Shown in pieces: positions 50,701 through 61,876 of a stretch of DNA of 64,000 nt (positions are counted from its first letter, which is position 1; every line of letters begins with the position of its first letter). The DNA is taken from NCBI GenBank assembly GCA_963277665.1, contig OY728152.1, forward strand, positions 1,183,966,357-1,184,030,356, read 5' to 3'. The translations under genes were made by a program, and so were the position numbers. Below the pieces are notes generated by a model that saw only the letters and a list, made by a program, of their open reading frames with translations, was not told the DNA's origin and did no database searches. This DNA comes from Viscum album. Its lineage: Eukaryota; Streptophyta; Magnoliopsida; Santalales; Viscaceae.

Positions 50701-51199
50701 TTTCTAAAATAAGACATGAAAAAATTATGTGAATGGTATTGACTATAGAGTTTCATGTTCTAGATATTTTCCATCAAATTGTTAATCACATTCTTTATCC
50801 AGTATTCTGTTATTAAATTCTTTGTGATATTCACTATGAAATAATATATGGTTTCACTTTCATTGTCATTTTATTTATGGTAGATGTTTTTCTGTTATTT
50901 ACCATTCAATTATTATTATTCATTAATTTTCTCACCACACTTATAGTGGATTCATTTAACCCCAAATTATCATTTGGGATCTCCCTTTTATTTTTTACAT
51001 TCAACAAGTTACGATGTTTAAACAATTGAGTAACTATCACATTGTCATTATATTTTCGTCTTATATGTTCAACCATTAATTACTAACGTAATATAATAAT
51101 CGTTATTTGATATAGGTCTTCAGAACTACAAAATTGAATGAGACTTAGTAATATTATCTCTTTTGTATATTCTATTGTAAAAAAATATACCCCAAATCT
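47775..51199. other. AT-rich region after the LARD-like element
   Basis: The start (ACCTCAAGTTTAATGTTATG) could be the resumed 3' LTR of the plus-strand Gypsy element. The first 700 bases hold a possible SINE head (47821-47885) and a somewhat less AT-rich part (47990-48540) with only short frames (48048-48236 plus, 48361-48543 minus) that I do not recognise. From 48600 on it is very AT-rich with no frame above about 61 codons. It should include the 3' LTR of the minus-strand Gypsy element at 51-55 kb, but no LTR edge could be proved. Confidence 0.4.
47821..47885 (+). repeat. Possible tRNA-derived SINE head
   Basis: GTGCCTCAGTCCAGTGGGTG is followed 30 bases later by GACCCCAGTTCAAAACTAG. The spacing and the AGTTCAAA core are like the A and B boxes of tRNA-derived SINEs. 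Downstream are short repeated CTATAGTAGG units (about 47940-47990). No poly-A tail or target duplication was found. Confidence 0.35.
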
Positions 51200-51239
51200 G
51201 GGCTACTAGGGTCATGGTCGTTATATATTCCCATATTTT

Positions 51240-52300
51240 CAATCATCTCATATTTTATATATTTCGATATATGATGGAACACCATCTATATAATATCAAA
51301 CTTCTAGTATTATAGTTGATTCTTTACATGGGGTTTTATCTTCTTTTGTGGATTTTGTATGTCATAGAAATGTTTATTCCTTATCTAATTTATAATATAT
51401 ATTATCAGGTGAGGAAATATTTCACTATCAAACATCTTCCTAACATGATGTATTTTTCCACCTCTTCCCATATAGAGCATCATAATGGACCATTTTAATA
51501 TTATAATGGAAACTGTTATTATATGGGAACTGTTACAGTGTAACATGCTAACAAAAATTGAATTGGAAATCAATTTAAAATTATCTGAACATATCCTCTA
51601 TATTTTTAGTGTCTATATACAACTTATCATCCACAAGAGGTTGTTTATGGGTCATCAAACTTAGCACTATATCAAATGTTTTATAATTGATTCCACAAAA
51701 CCTCAAGATAAATAATATATTTTTATTAGATACACTCGGGAGTGGTACTCTATACTGTCTTACCATTTAACATATGTATAACATTGGAAGATAAATTATA
51801 GATTAATAATAATTAATTATAAAAAATAACATGAAATTGTAAGACAATCAATGACCACACAGATGTAGTTAATTATATTAAATGTTAGGGAGATTAATAT
51901 GATGAAAAAAATCATTATCATTTCCCATTTCTTAAAAAGAATGGTAGGTGGAGTCAACGTACCCTTAAAAATTATTGTTCAACCTTAAATTTTTAGCACT
52001 CCTTGTTTGGAGAAAAAAATTATTTAATACACTAATTCATTTAATTAATAAAAATAATTCAACATGGATCCTTATTCATCGTATCATATCATATAGTAAT
52101 AGAAAAATATGATCAATGGGAATCATCTGGTACTTTCCTCATTATTTTCAGTTTTTAAGAGAATCATATATGATATTAGAACCATATAACTCTGTCTTTA
52201 TCATTATTGTACTCTAGAATATTCACTACCGTTTTCTATAGATCCTTATAATATATTTTCCCTACATGATCCTATTATTGAACAATTTTTAAACAATTAT
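51240..52300 (-). pseudogene. Integrase region of the minus-strand Gypsy (trace)
   Basis: At about 51262-51290 the minus strand reads DGVPSYI, in the place and context of the HGVPxSIVSDRD motif of the integrase core. No zinc-binding WW motif or HPQTDG string could be read. The call rests on this string and the position downstream of RNase H. Confidence 0.35.
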
Positions 52301-52629
52301 TTGTGAATGATAGGATAAAGGCAATGTTTTATTCATGTGTCCATCCATTTCTTGTTTATGATAATTAGGCTCTTTTCCATCATATTAATAGATAGGGTTA
52401 TAATATCAATAGAAAATAGATTATCTTACTCATTTTTCATGTTACAATGATTCTTATGGATTATAAAATCATAATTCTAGATTTGATAAAACTGCATTCA
52501 TTGGTGCATGGTGCGGTACATTTTTTTTGAATACATTACAGAGATTTTATAATCCATATTTATGTCATGCATCTACTTGAATAGATAATTCCTCCATATA
52601 TTTTATGGAAAAATAAATATATAACGTTT

Positions 52630-52750
52630 ATTTTAATTTATTGTTTACTTGTACATAGGTATCATTAATTGGTGGTAGTCATATGATATCACCTTTTCAT
52701 CTTTCATGAGTACACAACTGATGAATCATTTTGATGCATCATTATATATA
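52630..52750 (-). pseudogene. RNase H remnant of the minus-strand Gypsy
   Basis: One frame reads IYNDASK, a stop, then FISCVLMKDEKVISYDYHQL. This matches the plant Gypsy RNase H core (VYTDASxxGLGCVLMQxGKVIAYASRQLKxHExNYPTH) residue for residue over most of its length, with the first catalytic D of TDAS kept as NDAS. Downstream helices are not readable. It lies the expected distance from the RT palm. Confidence 0.8.
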
Positions 52751-53129
52751 ACGAATCATTCAGCACTGGTGGTTAATGTGAGCATAGTTGAAGTGATTAT
52801 CATATTATTTACTCTTTATCATATTAGTCACATTAATTATTCTAGAAAAAACTCAATCCTTCTATTTTAGCATAAATATATTGATTGACCTTTATAAAAA
52901 TTGACTCAAAAATCTAGGATTATAATCAGATAATCTAATGAAATGTATCACAATTGTTGGTTTGGTACATCCACTAGGTGCCAAATTTTATGATGGATAC
53001 AATGTTGTACCATTACTAGTTAGATCATGATAACATAATGTCCCTTTCTTTATCCAAAAATCAATTTTACTATACTTCACATGCATATTTTACATTATCT
53101 TAGACTTCATTAGATATCTATAATTTTAT

Positions 53130-53650
53130 TCATATTAATATTTTACATTTTTAATGATAATAATATAATCATTAAATAATATATTTAACATTTTGAGTTG
53201 ATATCTAAATCCTCTATGAAATATATCCATGATGATAACTGGAGAATTTATCAGTCAAAATGGAATCATTTTTTACATTTAGTGCTCGTACCTTTTATTA
53301 AATATTTCCATCAGGATATATAATATGTTAATCATTAGTAGATAATATTATATTAAGTTATCTATATTATATATTTATAGGGATCCATGTAGTTGATCGA
53401 ATATTTAATCAATATATGGAATATGAAACATTGACTTGGTCTAGTTGTATTATGGGTTCATGATAGTCAAAACATATAAGAATTTTCCCATATTACTTGA
53501 CAAAGATGTTGAATGCACCTCATTGTGATTCAACTATGTATATAAATCCTTTATATATATATTTTTCCACTTTTATATTTATTTCTATGACTCAAATAGT
53601 GGATATTTTATATAGAGGCATTGATATTGTTAATTCATTTGGATTGATTT
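53130..53650 (-). pseudogene. Reverse transcriptase remnant of the minus-strand Gypsy
   Basis: Reading down from about 53285: YEH, then MIPF, a stop, LINSPVIIMDIFHRGFR, then YQLKMLNILFNDYI, all in one frame. The family pattern is [41 protein letters not shown], so the catalytic pair is reduced to ND followed by Y. Higher coordinates (53490-53620) match at the DNA level the reverse complement of the KKDGS and SPWGAPV segment and the RxMPPYRM-like segment before it, with stops. Confidence 0.75.
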
Positions 53651-54430
53651 CAATTAATAACTCAACCTTTTCAGTGTAAGGGAGACAATGATATTATATA
53701 GCAAAAAATCAATGTATAAAATCACAATAGTGATATATTCATGGACGAACTTTTCATAAACAATAATCCTTTTGTCTATATAAGATTTCACATATAGATA
53801 TAATATAAATTCTATATATTTTGATTCCAAATTATATTCAACTTCCTAATTTCACTTGTATAGAATTAGAGGGATATTCCTAATACATTGTGCGAATTAA
53901 TTCACTCAAAAATATTTGCCTTCTTTATATAAGGCCAGTGAATCCATACCCAAAATAGAATCTTATTCTATAGAATATCTTATGAAAATGTTTCCTAGGA
54001 ATTTCAGCTCATAAATGTTTATAAGGGATGAGTTACATAGTTTCATTGCAATAAATTTCCCTTTCTTTATTTTCACTGATATCTATACATAAATTATTTG
54101 TGGTGGTTTAATAACTATTTTTTAGAAAATGTATGATATAAATTATTTCATAGAACAATATTCAAAATGTTATTTTTTTCATGAATTAATATAAGCGTAT
54201 ATTTCAATATTTAGTTATGGTCTTGAACATTTAATTAACCCAAAAAGGTCTTTGGGTTGACAATTTTCAAAATCACAATCATATAATAGTAAAATAAAGA
54301 AAATTCCTAAGAAATTTCTTAAATTAAATAAATTAAATAACCAATGAATTTTTTATTTTCATTATCTGTTATACATATTTGGTTGAATAAAGCTAAATAT
54401 AATGGTAATTCATGTACCATTCATGTAGGT

Positions 54431-55300
54431 TTATAAGGAGAAAGTTAATTTTACCAAGACATATCCCTGAGGAATGTAAAAACAGGTTTTCAGTACAAAC
54501 TTATTTTTACACCATTTGATGATTTTATTAATACATAATTCTTCTTTTTTGGGATATTTCCTAGAGGTATAATAGTTATAGTGACACAACCACTTGTAGA
54601 ATTGAAATTGTTTTTGAATCATTGAAACCATATAATCTATAATTTTCGATAATTTTTTAATGTTTTACTATGTTTAATAATAGCAATAAGACTTGAATTA
54701 TTTTTTCTTCACCTTACTCATGAAGATAATAGAACACTACCTAGGTAACCAAATATTACAACCCAAATATTTAATACACATTAATTCATTATTGATTACT
54801 TAATGATTCACACAATATAATACATTATGATCGTGGGGACTTTTATCTTTTAGAAATTCAGTTTACATTACAATAATTTGAAACATTTGTGCACAAAATT
54901 TTTATAAAAACTACCAAACATGTCCTTTAATATCAATTTTCATGTAATACTACATGAGATATGTTGATGAAATAATAATGATAGGGGTTAGGTATAAATC
55001 TCAATTAGGATACAGTCAAATCATTACATAAGTAAATTGAAAAAAGTTCATCAAGGGGAATATAAAGGTGACATAGAATATTTTATAATCACAAAAATGA
55101 TTTTTTCAAGCACGATAAAATTTGATAACATCATGGAAACATTGGAATTTGGAATCAACATAAAACATGACATCATAAAATTATATATGTGATACCTGAC
55201 AAGACAGTATGACATTTTGTATTTAGGATAACCAAAAACGAAAAATATTAGGTATCTCAAGAGGAGAATATAATTCCTAATGCACTCAAGAGCTACATAT
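54431..55300 (-). pseudogene. gag: gag remnant of the minus-strand Gypsy
   Basis: The frame at 55051-55260 reads like the second half of a plant Gypsy capsid: FGYPKYKMSY, then a stretch where the WW motif is expected, then VSMMLSNFIVLEKIIF, comparable to ITWxxFxxxFLEKYFP. Lower down, 54431-54631 contains FYKWLCHYNYYTSRKYPKKE, which could be a knuckle with ligands changed to F, W, N and Y just before the usual CPKK. The capsid match is moderate and the knuckle reading is speculative. Confidence 0.5.
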
Positions 55301-57902
55301 TTCTAGGCCGACCTATTTTATTCATATCGTGTGCATGCATTTATGTAACACATAGAAAATGAAATTCAATAACACATTTCACGAATCTTAATACCATGAA
55401 TAATGAGTGTGATGTATATACAGGGATGTTTTTGATTAATAATGGATATATACATCTAGAGTAATAAACATGAGTGGAATGGGGGTTGGGTATTTTCTAA
55501 AAAAATCACGAAAAAATAATAGAAAATTTTATGTTTCATTAATATTTAACATAATGATTCATAGAATGGTTTAATGAGTGTGAATGGTGTTATCCAGTTA
55601 CATAGTACTCAAAAGAACAATTATTGGTATGTGTAAGAAATATTTTCTGACATGAATAATTTGAAATCAAAATTCATTACACAATAAAATTTCAAATAAA
55701 TATATATGTTGAGAAAAAACAATACCCTGGTAGGGAATATAAAATATCATTAGAATAGACTAATAGTATCAAAATAACACCATGGAAAGGTATTATATTG
55801 GGGTTGGGAGTATAAGTTTATTCTCAATGGGTTATTTATGTGGAGTGGGGTGTTGGATGGTTATTTATAAAAAAATATGTTAGAATTTTTATTAAATTAT
55901 AATAAAAGATTTTGTACTATGTATGATAAAATAATCATAACAATAATGAATCACATGGTTTTTCAAATTTTTTTACCTAATATGAGTAGATTTAATTTTT
56001 TTTTTTAAAAACTGAATTCCTTAAAATGATATGCATTGTGATGTGGATGTGGGTAATATTACTAATTAATTAATTTTAAAACATTTAAATATAATATATG
56101 TTTAAATTAGTAATTATAGGTTTATGAAAGTAATAAAATAACATTAAAAACCAAATATTTTATAGGGGAATCATATTTTTTTGGTGAAATCCCCTTATAA
56201 TACTAATTAAATAACTTTTAATATATTATGATTTCATAATAAATATAATACATTTATATTCTTTTTAATTTTTACCCAAAAATATGACAGTCTCATTAAA
56301 CAATGAAAAATTACTACATGGATGATATTAACAAGCTTATTTGGAAATTAATATTTAGTATTTTCAAAAATAATTCCCTAATTATGATGAATTATGTTTT
56401 TTAAAATTAATACCCCTTTATTTTAATTTTTTATGGGATTAACAGTTTTCTTAACATTGAAAAGGTAATATTGGATATAATAAATTATATAATGCTCTTA
56501 TATAAATAAATATTAAATAATAATAATTTTATTTTAAAGTAATGATTATTAAAAAAAATTATTTATCAAAAATTCTATTACAAATATATGGTTACTAAAA
56601 ATAATATTTCGGTTTCATCATATTAACATATGGATGTAATTACAAAATTTATAATCGTATATATTACATAATAATGAAAATTTTGAAATATATTAATTTC
56701 ATTATTAAAAATTAATATAAAAAATCATACTACTAAGGTTTTAATATTTATCCACTTATTAGGCATGGGTACTCTTTTTGGGTAAGTTATATGATAGTGG
56801 TGCTTTTCTAGGATGGTTTTATTATAAATAAATTTGAAATGATCATGTCAATCTTAAGCATATATTATAAAAAATATCATTTGTGCCTCAGTTGCTGAAT
56901 AATATATTATCCACGGTTATGTTAAATACATAATGGTTTCTTCTCCAATGGGAGATTTGGAAAATGGGTTACCATCCTACTAGTTGAGGTAATAATACCA
57001 TTTATCTATTTAAATAATTCTTTTAAAATACACCAATATAATATTCTTAATCATCATTAAAAATTAAATATTTTTCAATGGTAAGATTTTGTTAAACCCT
57101 ATTATAACTAACAAGGTATAATTTAAAATGTTCTAAGTTATCCACGGAGGTGAATTTTATTATAATTAGATTTATTTATAATGAATATAATTAATATAAT
57201 GTAAATTAAATTTATAATATTCTATATTGACAATGACGGGATCATGGATCATGGAGAATAAAGAATAAAATTTGGAATAATATTGATGGAACATAAGAAA
57301 TATATGTGGAAACATTACAACATTAATGGAGTAAATAATCAATACTCTAAATGGGATTATATGTGTTGTAAACCATTCTAAATATCAAATAAAGGCACTC
57401 CCTTTTTTCTGCAATAATCACTAACTCAGTTTGGTGTAATATATAAATGGTAAATAAAGAAGAACAGATGGGGATTGTCTATAATGTATATTACAACATC
57501 CCAGACGCACAATTTAAATTTACCCCAATATTTGGATTCACTTATATTATCATGATTATAAAATATGATATCGTATATTTTGGAACCTTAAATAATATAT
57601 GATCAAACCTAGAAATATTCATTTTATTTTAATGAATGGAAAAGAAAACATATTAATGATTAATCAATACATGAATCGTGAGTATCCCAAGGAATTGATT
57701 TATTTGACCATATTCAATGGTTCTATATGGAGATCAATTTCAGGTACCTATCCTAGAAAAATATTAAACAATTCCTTGGTCTAATTCATAATATATCATT
57801 ATTTTATTTTAAAATCATAATTAAAATAATAGTATAATACATGTTGTTTGAAAATGGTAAAATATTATACCAAGAAATAAATTCTCAATGATACTTAGTA
57901 TC
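55301..57902. other. AT-rich region, probable eroded 5' LTR of the minus-strand Gypsy
   Basis: No credible coding frame. The position next to the gag N-terminus and the PBS-like TAATACCA suggest the 5' LTR lies here in minus orientation. From about 57440 to 57902 is further AT-rich flank with a 61-codon frame (57599-57784) that resembles nothing known. The last five bases, GTATC, are the left flank of the next element. Confidence 0.35.
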
Positions 57903-59609
57903 TGTAAAGACCCAGAAATTTCAATGAAATTTTTTTCCTAATTTCTTTGGAATTTTACAAGTATACAGTTTCTGAAGACACGTGATTCTGAGGTCCAGTG
58001 TGCCTGGAATCAGTTTCCGAAGTTTAGCTCAGGTAAGTTCAGTGAACGAACGAGCGGGTTTTTCTAACTTTTGAACCGGTGCTCGGAATTGAATTCTGAG
58101 GGCACTGATGAACTCGCAGAGCCGGTAATATCTTATGAAGACCCTTTTTGGAGTTTCTTTTGCTCAGGAGGAGTTGTTAAAAAAAGAGAGAGGAATAAAA
58201 ATATAATTGTTTTATAAATTTATTTTTATTTCTTGGTAAGTGTTTTATGTGTTGTTTCACAACACTTTTTCCTTCTCTTATGTTGTTTAACTCTTAGGTG
58301 TCGGAGTTGGAGTGGGACCCGATGGGTTGCAAACTTCCCTTGGGAGAATAGAGGAGAGGTGGGGCACACACGAGCCCCACCCCTTCAGTTTTTCCATAAC
58401 TTCTCACCTCCCTCTTTAATTTTGTAAACTCATCTTAAATTGAGTAACCTTCCACTTCCTCTCTCTCTCCCTCTTTACTCTCACCAACATATACCTTAAT
58501 TAATTAATTGATCAAATTCAATTAATTAACTATGTGTTTGAATTTTGAAAAATTCAAATTACTTGTGTTAATAAAATAATAGCATGAACCTATTATTTTA
58601 GTTTGACACATTTTTTTGGGAGAAAAGGGAAAGAGAACTTGTGTAAAGGAAGGAGGAAGTTCCTCTTGGGTGGAAGAACATCATCCTCTCCGTGAAGAAC
58701 GGTTCTTCTCCGATGAAGAACATTGACCCCTCAACATTGAACGACTCGGTGATCACAGTTTTTCATCCTCTTCTTCCTCCATGGCAAGGGAGGAGACACC
58801 GACGTGGGGAACTCGCCAACAATGACTCGCCTTATATTCTTCTTTCACAACTTGAGAGGGGACGACACCTCCTTAGGTGCACACTGACGGCGACGGATGC
58901 GACGAACGCCAGTGACCATCGTCATCTTCATCTCCTCCCTTGGGGCGATGATGACAAGCCGACGTCCAACCTCTTGCGATATCATCAACAAAAGACGAAC
59001 GACACGAGGTATGGTGTTTTCATATTTTGTGTTTATGTGAACTATACCCTCGTAAATGATTAAATGAATGTATTTAAATGTTTCCCATTTGATAACACCT
59101 AATTCGGGGGGCACGGGCCGAACCAACATGGCCCGACAAACCTCTGCAGATTGTTGTTGGTATGCGAATCAACGGGCGATGATGAAATGGGCCACAAAGA
59201 CAATTTGAGGTTTTCTCAATAAAGTACGGGACCCGAGATGACCACTGGCAAAGACGACGGGCAAAATGGACCACCGGAGCGTGTCCAGTGGTCCACGGAA
59301 AGTGGCGGCGGCGCGCCGTCGGAGGAGACCACTGCATTTGAGTCGCGGAAAACCGAAACGGCTAAGCCGTTCCGGGTTTAGGGGGAGGTGAGGCTTAATT
59401 TCCACACTGTTTTAGTCAACCGGGGGGGGGGACAACACACCCCCTCTGCTCTTCGCTGGCCACACGGGCCGCGCCCGTGCTCGGCCGACCGACCGCGCCG
59501 GGCCGGACAGACCGTGCCGGGTCGGGCCACCCGTGCTGGGCCGGACCCCCATGCTGGGCTAGGCCGCACCCTAATGGGCCACATCCGGACCTGGGTTGGG
59601 TCAAACCGG

Positions 59610-60255
59610 TTCGGGCTGACCCAGGGGGTATCGGGCCAGGTCGGACCGGGCCCGAACCCCCTATTTTCGGATAGTTCCGTTCAAACGCTCATAACAAGTG
59701 ATACAGACCTCCGTATGATTCAATTTCAGTTGCGTTGGGATCCTTGGATCGAGAAGGTTGTTTTGGTATATAACACTTAAGGTTTTGGATAACGTTGGGT
59801 ATGGCTGGGTTGGTTCAAACCCAAAACTAACTGGGCCCGCGGAGCAGAAATGGTAATAACATGAGCTCCGGATGTCTGATTGACGTGTCGTCAACTTTGT
59901 AGGATTCCTATTACTGAGACAGAACTTTTGTCTTACTCCACTCGGGGTTTGGATGTAGTTGGAGTATGGCCGGGTTGGATTATACCTGAAATCTAACCGG
60001 GGCCCTGGAACGAGAAAGTCGATATCTTTCAGACCAGACGTCCGTTTGACGAACCGTCAGCTGCGTTGGTGATCACGTTGAGAAAAGATCCCTATGAGTA
60101 TATCCTATGTGAGTTCAGGTTACAGTTGAGATATGGACGGGTTTGTTCGTACACGAAACCAACCGGGCCCCTGGGACGAAAAGGCTAATAACACACAGAC
60201 CGGGCGCCTGATTGACGCGCTGTCTGTTGCGTTGAGACCCCTATGACGAGGTAGC
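59610..60255 (+). repeat. Four degenerate tandem repeats of about 165 bp in the LTR
   Basis: Each unit contains GGGTTGG then an ACC(A/C)ACTAACTGGGCCC-type core, a GAxCGAGAAxG stretch, GACGTCCGATTGAC-like sequence and CAGTTGCGTTG. Clear starts are at about 59781, 59944 and 60110, with an older unit from about 59610 to 59780. Units differ considerably, so the array predates this insertion. Confidence 0.7.
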
Positions 60256-60315
60256 CCTTTGAGATACCTCTTCTTTGGACTTTGAGACACTTCTTCTTGG
60301 GACTTTGAGACACTT
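60240..60315 (+). repeat. Short tandem repeat of TTTGAGAYACNTCTTC units
   Basis: Three units of about 25-30 bases: TTTGAGATACCTCTTC, TTTGAGACACTTCTTC and TTTGAGACACTTGGAG, separated by TTGGGAC or TTTGGAC. Confidence 0.7.
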
Positions 60316-60449
60316 GGAGTATCAACCTGTAGCTCATGGAGCAGACCTTCCCGTAGACGAGCGTACAGAGTACGGAGACCGTGTAGCCGGCTGAGACCTG
60401 ACGACTGCTTAACCGACTCGACTTAGAGTGAGACGACTAGTATAGTGGA

Positions 60450-60665
60450 AGGAGAACTACTGTATTTTGGTGCAGACCCATGGAGGATATAGAACTGCTG
60501 TGTTTGGGTGTAGACCCGTGGTACTCAACAGAAGGAGTACCTCTGCAGACTATTATGGGTGGTGCACTACTGTGTTTGGGTGGCAGACTTTTGTGGGAAG
60601 CACTGCTGTGTTTGGGAGGCTAACCCACGGTACTCGACAGGAGGAGTACCTCAACAGTCTTAGGT
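60450..60665 (+). repeat. Repeated ACTGCTGTGTTTGGG units
   Basis: Four units: ACTACTGTATTTTGG (about 60457), ACTGCTGTGTTTGGG (about 60491), ACTACTGTGTTTGGG (about 60567) and ACTGCTGTGTTTGGG (about 60603). Two are followed by an almost identical CGTGGTACTC or CACGGTACTC stretch and GGAGTACCTC, so a unit of about 115 bases is duplicated. Confidence 0.7.
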
Positions 60666-60807
60666 TAGTGAGAAGTACCTTGGATTTGTGACAGCATTAG
60701 TGTAATCTTCAGATACTGAGCTCATCAGCAGTTACAATTTCGATAATGAAAATCCTGGTTGGAGCTGACTCTATAACCTTTGTGTTTACCTCCTGTTTGA
60801 GATGGGT

Positions 60808-61000
60808 CACTTGATAACATAGGAATGTGTATGGGCACATACATTGGTATTGGTTATCCATTGATTCCATAACCATTGTGATTCCTAATGATTGAGTCAG
60901 TTTACTTGATAACTTAGGTATATGTATAACCTTATACCTAAGTAAGGGTTATCTATTGAGATCCTTATTTGTGGTTATCCATGATGGGTTTAGTGAGAAC
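60808..61000 (+). repeat. Duplicated segment of about 100 bp with a perfect hairpin
   Basis: Two copies of ACTTGATAAC, TAGG, GGTTATC, ATTGA and a TGTGGTTATCC-like end begin at about 60818 and 60904. The second copy contains CTTAGGTATA (60913-60922), a 10-base loop and TATACCTAAG (60933-60942), a perfect 10-bp stem. In the first copy the stem is shorter (TGTATG, GGCA, CATACA). Confidence 0.75.
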
Positions 61001-61203
61001 GTGAGGGTCTCGGGGTCCCTACTGAGTATCTTATACAAACCCCTGCACGGGATATGCCCGCACCTTGTTGTGTTTGTTGGAGACGACTGGTAGCGCTGAA
61101 TGAGGCCGAGTATTCGAGGAATGGACGATACACGGAGGTGGAATTCATGACGAGACGATACTCAAAGGAGTTAGACGGGCGAGAGTGTTGTGGAGGCTAT
61201 ATG

Positions 61204-61300
61204 GACCTACCCTTCAGGTAGGATCTATGGTGGACGATACAGGAGCTGCACTATGTGTACCTACCCTTCAGGTAGGATCCGAGATGGATGGCCCAGGAGC
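61204..61300 (+). repeat. 55-bp tandem duplication with CTACCCTTCAGGTAG
   Basis: ACCTACCCTTCAGGTAGGAT occurs at 61205-61224 and again at 61259-61278. Each is followed by a GATGG or ATGGTGG stretch and CAGGAGCTG. The core can pair as CTACC with GGTAG. Confidence 0.8.
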
Positions 61301-61587
61301 TGATTCTATTCTTCCAGCTGTTTGTCTTTTATTTTGTACTTTTGTTCAGTTGAAGCTGTACTTTTCAGTTGGGTTTGTATCCCGGCCCATTTACATTTCA
61401 GAACATTATTTTATACTTAGTGTATTACTTTCGCTTTTACTCTGTGGTGTTTTGTTTACTTTTATAAAGGCAATTCCTTCCTAATTATCTAGATTTACGC
61501 CTTTTGTGCTAGTCGCCAGCCCCTGGCCTATGGAAGGCGGGCTTGGGGTAGTCACGGCATGGGCCCTGAGCATGGGTCGTGACAAAT

Positions 61588-61598
61588 TGGTATCAGAG
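61588..61598 (+). promoter_or_regulatory. Primer-binding site for initiator tRNA-Met
   Basis: TGGTATCAGAG begins three bases after the LTR end, matching 11 bases of the initiator tRNA-Met complement. The next base is G rather than the usual C. It proves plus orientation. Confidence 0.9.
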
Positions 61599-61876
61599 GT
61601 GTCAGTTCTACCGCAGAACTTATAACTCTGATTTTTCTATTCTGTGAAACAATAGTGTTAAGAGTTCTGAGAGTGGTTTTCAATTCAGGGAGTCCAGTGC
61701 TGGTTCGGGCGACCGACGTATCCATACACCACGACCCTGACTTCTAATTTCCAACTCAGTGCACGAAAACACTAATTGAGTGTGTGTTTTCATTGGTTTT
61801 CCCCTTAAAATAGCTCCAACCAGGTCAGCTCACCAGGTATAAATCGTTTGACCATGTCACGTCTATTTCTTTCAGG
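61599..61876 (+). other. Untranslated leader of the Gypsy element
   Basis: About 280 bases between PBS and the gag start, with no frame worth noting. RNA packaging signals would be expected here but cannot be recognised by eye. Confidence 0.6.

Larger units (their letters stand above)
51200..55300 (-). mobile_element. Decayed Ty3/Gypsy coding region, minus strand
   Basis: Minus-strand motifs appear in canonical order from high to low coordinate: gag (55051-55300), protease area, RT (53130-53650), RNase H (52640-52740) and an integrase trace near 51260. The order and spacing fit one Gypsy polyprotein. LTR borders were not proved: a candidate PBS complement (TAATACCA) lies at about 55388-55395, and a possible 5' LTR end (GGTGTAATA) at about 57434-57442. 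Confidence 0.75.
57903..61584 (+). repeat. 5' LTR of the plus-strand Gypsy element (3682 bp)
   Basis: Bounded by TGTAAAGACCC and CGTGACA. The first 800 bases are AT-rich. From 58680 the LTR becomes GC-rich, with a 10-G run at 59422-59431, followed by four families of internal tandem repeats listed separately. Several open frames occur on both strands (58692-59063, 59388-59780, 58845-59129 and others) because of the high GC. None shows a protein motif, and they overlap each other, so none is annotated as a gene. Confidence 0.85.

Noticed and set aside
56881..56960. GTGCCTCAGTTGCTGAATAA resembling the SINE-like head at 47821
   Set aside because: Only the first nine bases agree and no B-box string follows at tRNA distance.
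58692..59063. 123-codon plus-strand frame with an ATG in the LTR
   Set aside because: No domain, biased composition, and it is interrupted on both sides by LTR features. It could be checked against sibling LTRs but is not supported here.
59388..59780. Open frames of 130 and about 68 codons in the GC-rich LTR part, including proline- and arginine-rich ones
   Set aside because: Several frames on both strands overlap in the same place, typical of GC-rich sequence. No conserved motif is present and the region includes the LTR tandem repeats.
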